A DNA stretch of 64,000 bases from contig NZ_CP060296.1 in NCBI RefSeq assembly GCF_014303735.1, positions 3,989,501 to 4,053,500 on the forward strand, read 5' to 3'. Of the stretch, positions 61,739 through 64,000 are shown piece after piece. The notes under the pieces are model-generated. The model saw only the letters and a program-made list of their open reading frames with translations, ran no database searches and was not told where the DNA came from. Source of the DNA: Variovorax sp. PAMC28562. Lineage in GTDB: Bacteria; Pseudomonadota; Gammaproteobacteria; Burkholderiales; Burkholderiaceae_C. A program made the position numbers and the translations under genes. How positions within the stretch are numbered: the first letter of the stretch is position 1; every line of letters begins with the position of its first letter.

Positions 61739-64000
61739 TCAATGTCGACTCGTCGGCTCTGGCGGTTGCCCACTCTGCTGTTTTTCCTGACCGAGAACTT
61801 CGATCTCGACCCGACGGTTCTGCGCCCGGCCCTGCGCCGTTGCATTCGATGCGATGGGCTCTTTCTCACCTTTGCCTTCGCTGCGTATGCGCGCAGCGTC
61901 CACACCATGGGCAATGAGGTAGGCGCGCACGGCGTTGGCGCGCTGCTCGCTGAGGCTCTGGTTGAAGTCCTGGGAACCCGCCGAATCGGTGTGTCCGATA
62001 GTGATCACCACGTCGTAGTCGGTGGCCTTGATCTGCGAGGCCAGCGCGTGGAGAGCCTGCTGCGATTCAGCCTTGATCGCCGACTTGCCGAAGTCGAACA
62101 GCGTCTCGGCCTGCAGCGTGGTCTTGGCCGGCAACGCAAGCGTCAACGGTGCCGGCGCGATCACCGGCATGGCGCGGGCCGCTTCGTTGGCCGCGGTAAT
62201 GGCATCCACAGGCTTGGCCGCTGCCGGCTCCCCGCCCGCCGACGCAAAGCCCAGCCCCGTCTCGTCGAACTTGAAGCGCAGTCGTACATAAGCGCCTTTG
62301 CTCGTGTACTCGTTGGCGGTCAGATCGCGGTCTTTCAGTCCGACGACGTTGTAGCCGGCCGACACCCACGTGTTCTTGTACGCCTGGTACCCCACCTCGA
62401 CGCCGGCGGTCTTTTGAAGTCCGCCGCCCTTGCCGTACAACACGCCCGCCTGCACGCCGACGTCCCAGTCAGGGGTCAGGTCCTTGGTCCAACGTCCCTG
62501 CATCAGGTGCGCCCAGTAGGTGCTGGCAAGCACCCCGTCGTCGGCGCGGCTGACCTTGGCGGCGTAGCGCGCGGTGATGACGGTGCCGCGTTCAGGATTG
62601 AAGTTCAGATGGGCTGAAACGATGTCGGCACTAGTGGTACCCGGCAGGTTGGCATTGCCGAAGTCGCTGCCAAAAGCGCTGCCGCCGCTGAGGGCGCCGG
62701 CCGAGTTGCCGCCGCCCACGATCTTCTCGGAGCGATGCTCGTAGCGCGCCAGTGCGTTCCATGTGTCGGTGTCCACCGGGCGATAGGCCAGGCCCAGCTG
62801 GTGGCGCTGCAAGTGGCGCTCGTTGCCGGCGTTGGCGCCCTGCCCCTCACTGTCGCTGATCACGCTGCGAGCCAGCAGGCTCACCGCCGGGCTGAGCTTG
62901 TAGCCGGCGCCCGCACTGAAGAGGCGCGTGTTGGCGTCGTCACCGTTGCGCGCTTCGAGTACACCGCTGGCCTTGAAGGCGCCATTGCTGTATTCGGCAC
63001 CGCCCGTGATGGCGGTGGATTCGCCCAGGCCGGTGGACGTGTAGCCGTTGCCGCTGTTCACGCTGTTGCTGGCACCGCTCAAGCTGCGGGTATGTTCAAC
63101 CCCGGCCGTCAGGCGCAGATGATCGGTCACCTTGAAGGTGTTGCGCACACCCAAAGCGGCTTGCGCCGATCGGCCGTCGATGCTGTCCGCCAAGCGGTAC
63201 TCGTTGTACACACGGCCGCCCTCCATGTAGGCGCTCTCGATGCCGACGATGCCCACGTTGTGGGTCTGCGTGCTGGTCGCGTCATAGGGCCCGTTCAGCG
63301 ACGAGACCAGTTCATAGCGGGCGTAGGCGCGCGTCTTGTCGGTGATCGCGTAATTGCCACCGACCGCAACCGTATGGCGACTGCCGTCTTTCACGTCTTG
63401 CTCGCCTTCGACGAACACCTGTGCCTGTGGCAGACCGGGCACCGCCGATGAGAGGCGCGCGCGCACCGTGGTGAGGCTCTCGTTCTGCGTGCTGGCGGAA
63501 GTGGCTGCCGAGCCGAGTGCGGTCACGTTGCCGGCACCGACGCTGCCGCCGAGCTGGCCGTTGTAGGTGGAGATCTGCCCGTAGTCGAAGCCCGAGCTGG
63601 AGCCGAGGCCCGTCGTGCTTTGCCCCTGTCGCAGACCGACCTCTGCCACGAGCGTGTCGCTCAGTTTCTTCTGTGCGCTCACCGTCGCACCCTTGGTGCC
63701 GCCAGTCAGCAGTGCGTCTTTGCTGTAGAGCGCTTCAGCGCGCACAGCAGTGGTTGGATCGACCCTGTATTCAGCGCGGGCGGAGACTTCGGTGCGTCCG
63801 GCCATGATGGAGGCGCCGGGGTTGTCGAAACCTTCGCTGGTCTTGCTGGCCAACGCAACGACGGCGAGTTTTTCGTCCTGATAGCGCGCTTCGACCCGGC
63901 CTGCGTTCCCCTTGCCCTTTGCGTCGGATTCGGTATGGACAAGCTCGGCCGCCACGGTCGTGTTGTCGCCGATACGGGCAATGCCGGTCACGGCCTCGAG
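61739..64000 (-). CDS. Outer-membrane beta-barrel protein with C-terminal OmpA domain (5' end outside window)
   Basis: The last 753 residues of a larger protein are visible; the frame is open to the window edge. Residues 1 to about 590 are made of alternating amphipathic strands with many Tyr, Arg and Asn (for example TRAYARYELVSSLNGPY and NTWVSAGYNVVGLKDRDL), typical of a large outer-membrane barrel. The end is an OmpA-type peptidoglycan-binding domain: LFDFGKSAIKAESQQALHAL, GHTDSAGSQDFNQSLSEQRA, and AQNRRVEIEV with the conserved Asp and Arg. It is the first visible gene of the giant-protein locus and ends eight bases before gene B. It would anchor to the cell wall and could serve as transporter or scaffold for proteins A and B. 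Confidence 0.87.
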   Translation of the reverse strand, partial: LEAVTGIARIGDNTTVAAELVHTESDAKGKGNAGRVEARYQDEKLAVVALASKTSEGFDNPGASIMAGRTEVSARAEYRVDPTTAVRAEALYSKDALLTGGTKGATVSAQKKLSDTLVAEVGLRQGQSTTGLGSSSGFDYGQISTYNGQLGGSVGAGNVTALGSAATSASTQNESLTTVRARLSSAVPGLPQAQVFVEGEQDVKDGSRHTVAVGGNYAITDKTRAYARYELVSSLNGPYDATSTQTHNVGIVGIESAYMEGGRVYNEYRLADSIDGRSAQAALGVRNTFKVTDHLRLTAGVEHTRSLSGASNSVNSGNGYTSTGLGESTAITGGAEYSNGAFKASGVLEARNGDDANTRLFSAGAGYKLSPAVSLLARSVISDSEGQGANAGNERHLQRHQLGLAYRPVDTDTWNALARYEHRSEKIVGGGNSAGALSGGSAFGSDFGNANLPGTTSADIVSAHLNFNPERGTVITARYAAKVSRADDGVLASTYWAHLMQGRWTKDLTPDWDVGVQAGVLYGKGGGLQKTAGVEVGYQAYKNTWVSAGYNVVGLKDRDLTANEYTSKGAYVRLRFKFDETGLGFASAGGEPAAAKPVDAITAANEAARAMPVIAPAPLTLALPAKTTLQAETLFDFGKSAIKAESQQALHALASQIKATDYDVVITIGHTDSAGSQDFNQSLSEQRANAVRAYLIAHGVDAARIRSEGKGEKEPIASNATAQGRAQNRRVEIEVLGQEKQQSGQPPEPTSRH

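Noticed and set aside
50673..61742. Regular repeats in the giant genes considered as a CRISPR array or minisatellite
   Set aside because: The repeat units are about 100-130 codons, diverged, in frame and protein-level; there are no short identical repeats with unique spacers.

Overview
The window is a high-GC chromosomal segment that reads as a betaproteobacterium of the Burkholderiales, most likely the family Comamonadaceae and possibly a Variovorax relative. This rests on the gene order bamA-rseP-dxr-cdsA-uppS-frr-pyrH-tsf-rpsB, on PhaR, on a RelA-type synthetase separate from SpoT, and on the general look of the proteins. The genus is an inference. No transposase, integrase, phage gene or CRISPR array was seen.

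Layout. Positions 1-7.6 kb (minus strand) hold the conserved translation/envelope operon, read from rpsB to the 5' part of bamA, with an intrinsic terminator between rpsB and tsf. From 7.9 to 12.1 kb (plus) lie an amidase, a DadA-like dehydrogenase and the NAD(P)HX repair enzyme Nnr. From 12.1 to 20.5 kb (mostly minus) lie an SDR, RNase R, tRNA-Leu(CAG) on plus, RimO, PhaR, a small zinc-ribbon protein, tRNA-Val(GAC) and RelA. From 20.5 to 30.8 kb come a hydrolase, a SIMPL protein, an OmpR/EnvZ-type two-component pair, ispD-ispF, and mfd-serB. From 30.8 to 35.7 kb come Dps, small conserved proteins, an aminotransferase, a HipBA toxin-antitoxin pair with an operator array, and Nth. From 35.7 to 39.7 kb (minus) is a late cobalamin operon, cobQ-cobT-cobS-cobC. 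From 39.8 to 49.5 kb (minus) come a proline-rich lipoprotein, a small exported protein, a methyltransferase, a three-gene RND efflux operon and an alpha/beta-hydrolase-fold protein that lacks catalytic residues. A LysR regulator (plus) diverges from the last of these.

The most unusual part is the last 13.3 kb (50.7-64.0 kb, minus). It encodes an outer-membrane beta-barrel/OmpA protein (incomplete at the window edge), followed by two giant exported proteins of about 2,127 and 1,519 residues. The giants are built from cysteine-paired repeats and Ig-like (DUF11-type) domains. Their N-terminal heads differ completely, yet they share a gap-free 390-residue C-terminal module about 77% identical by hand count, with identity rising toward the common C-terminus VLFQVKVN. 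This looks like a surface-display or adhesion locus with a conserved C-terminal recognition or anchoring module, and it is the best candidate here for an undescribed system.

Limits: everything was read by eye. Start codons are choices based on ribosome-binding sites, signal peptides and overlap with neighbours. Promoters and hairpins are motif-level calls.
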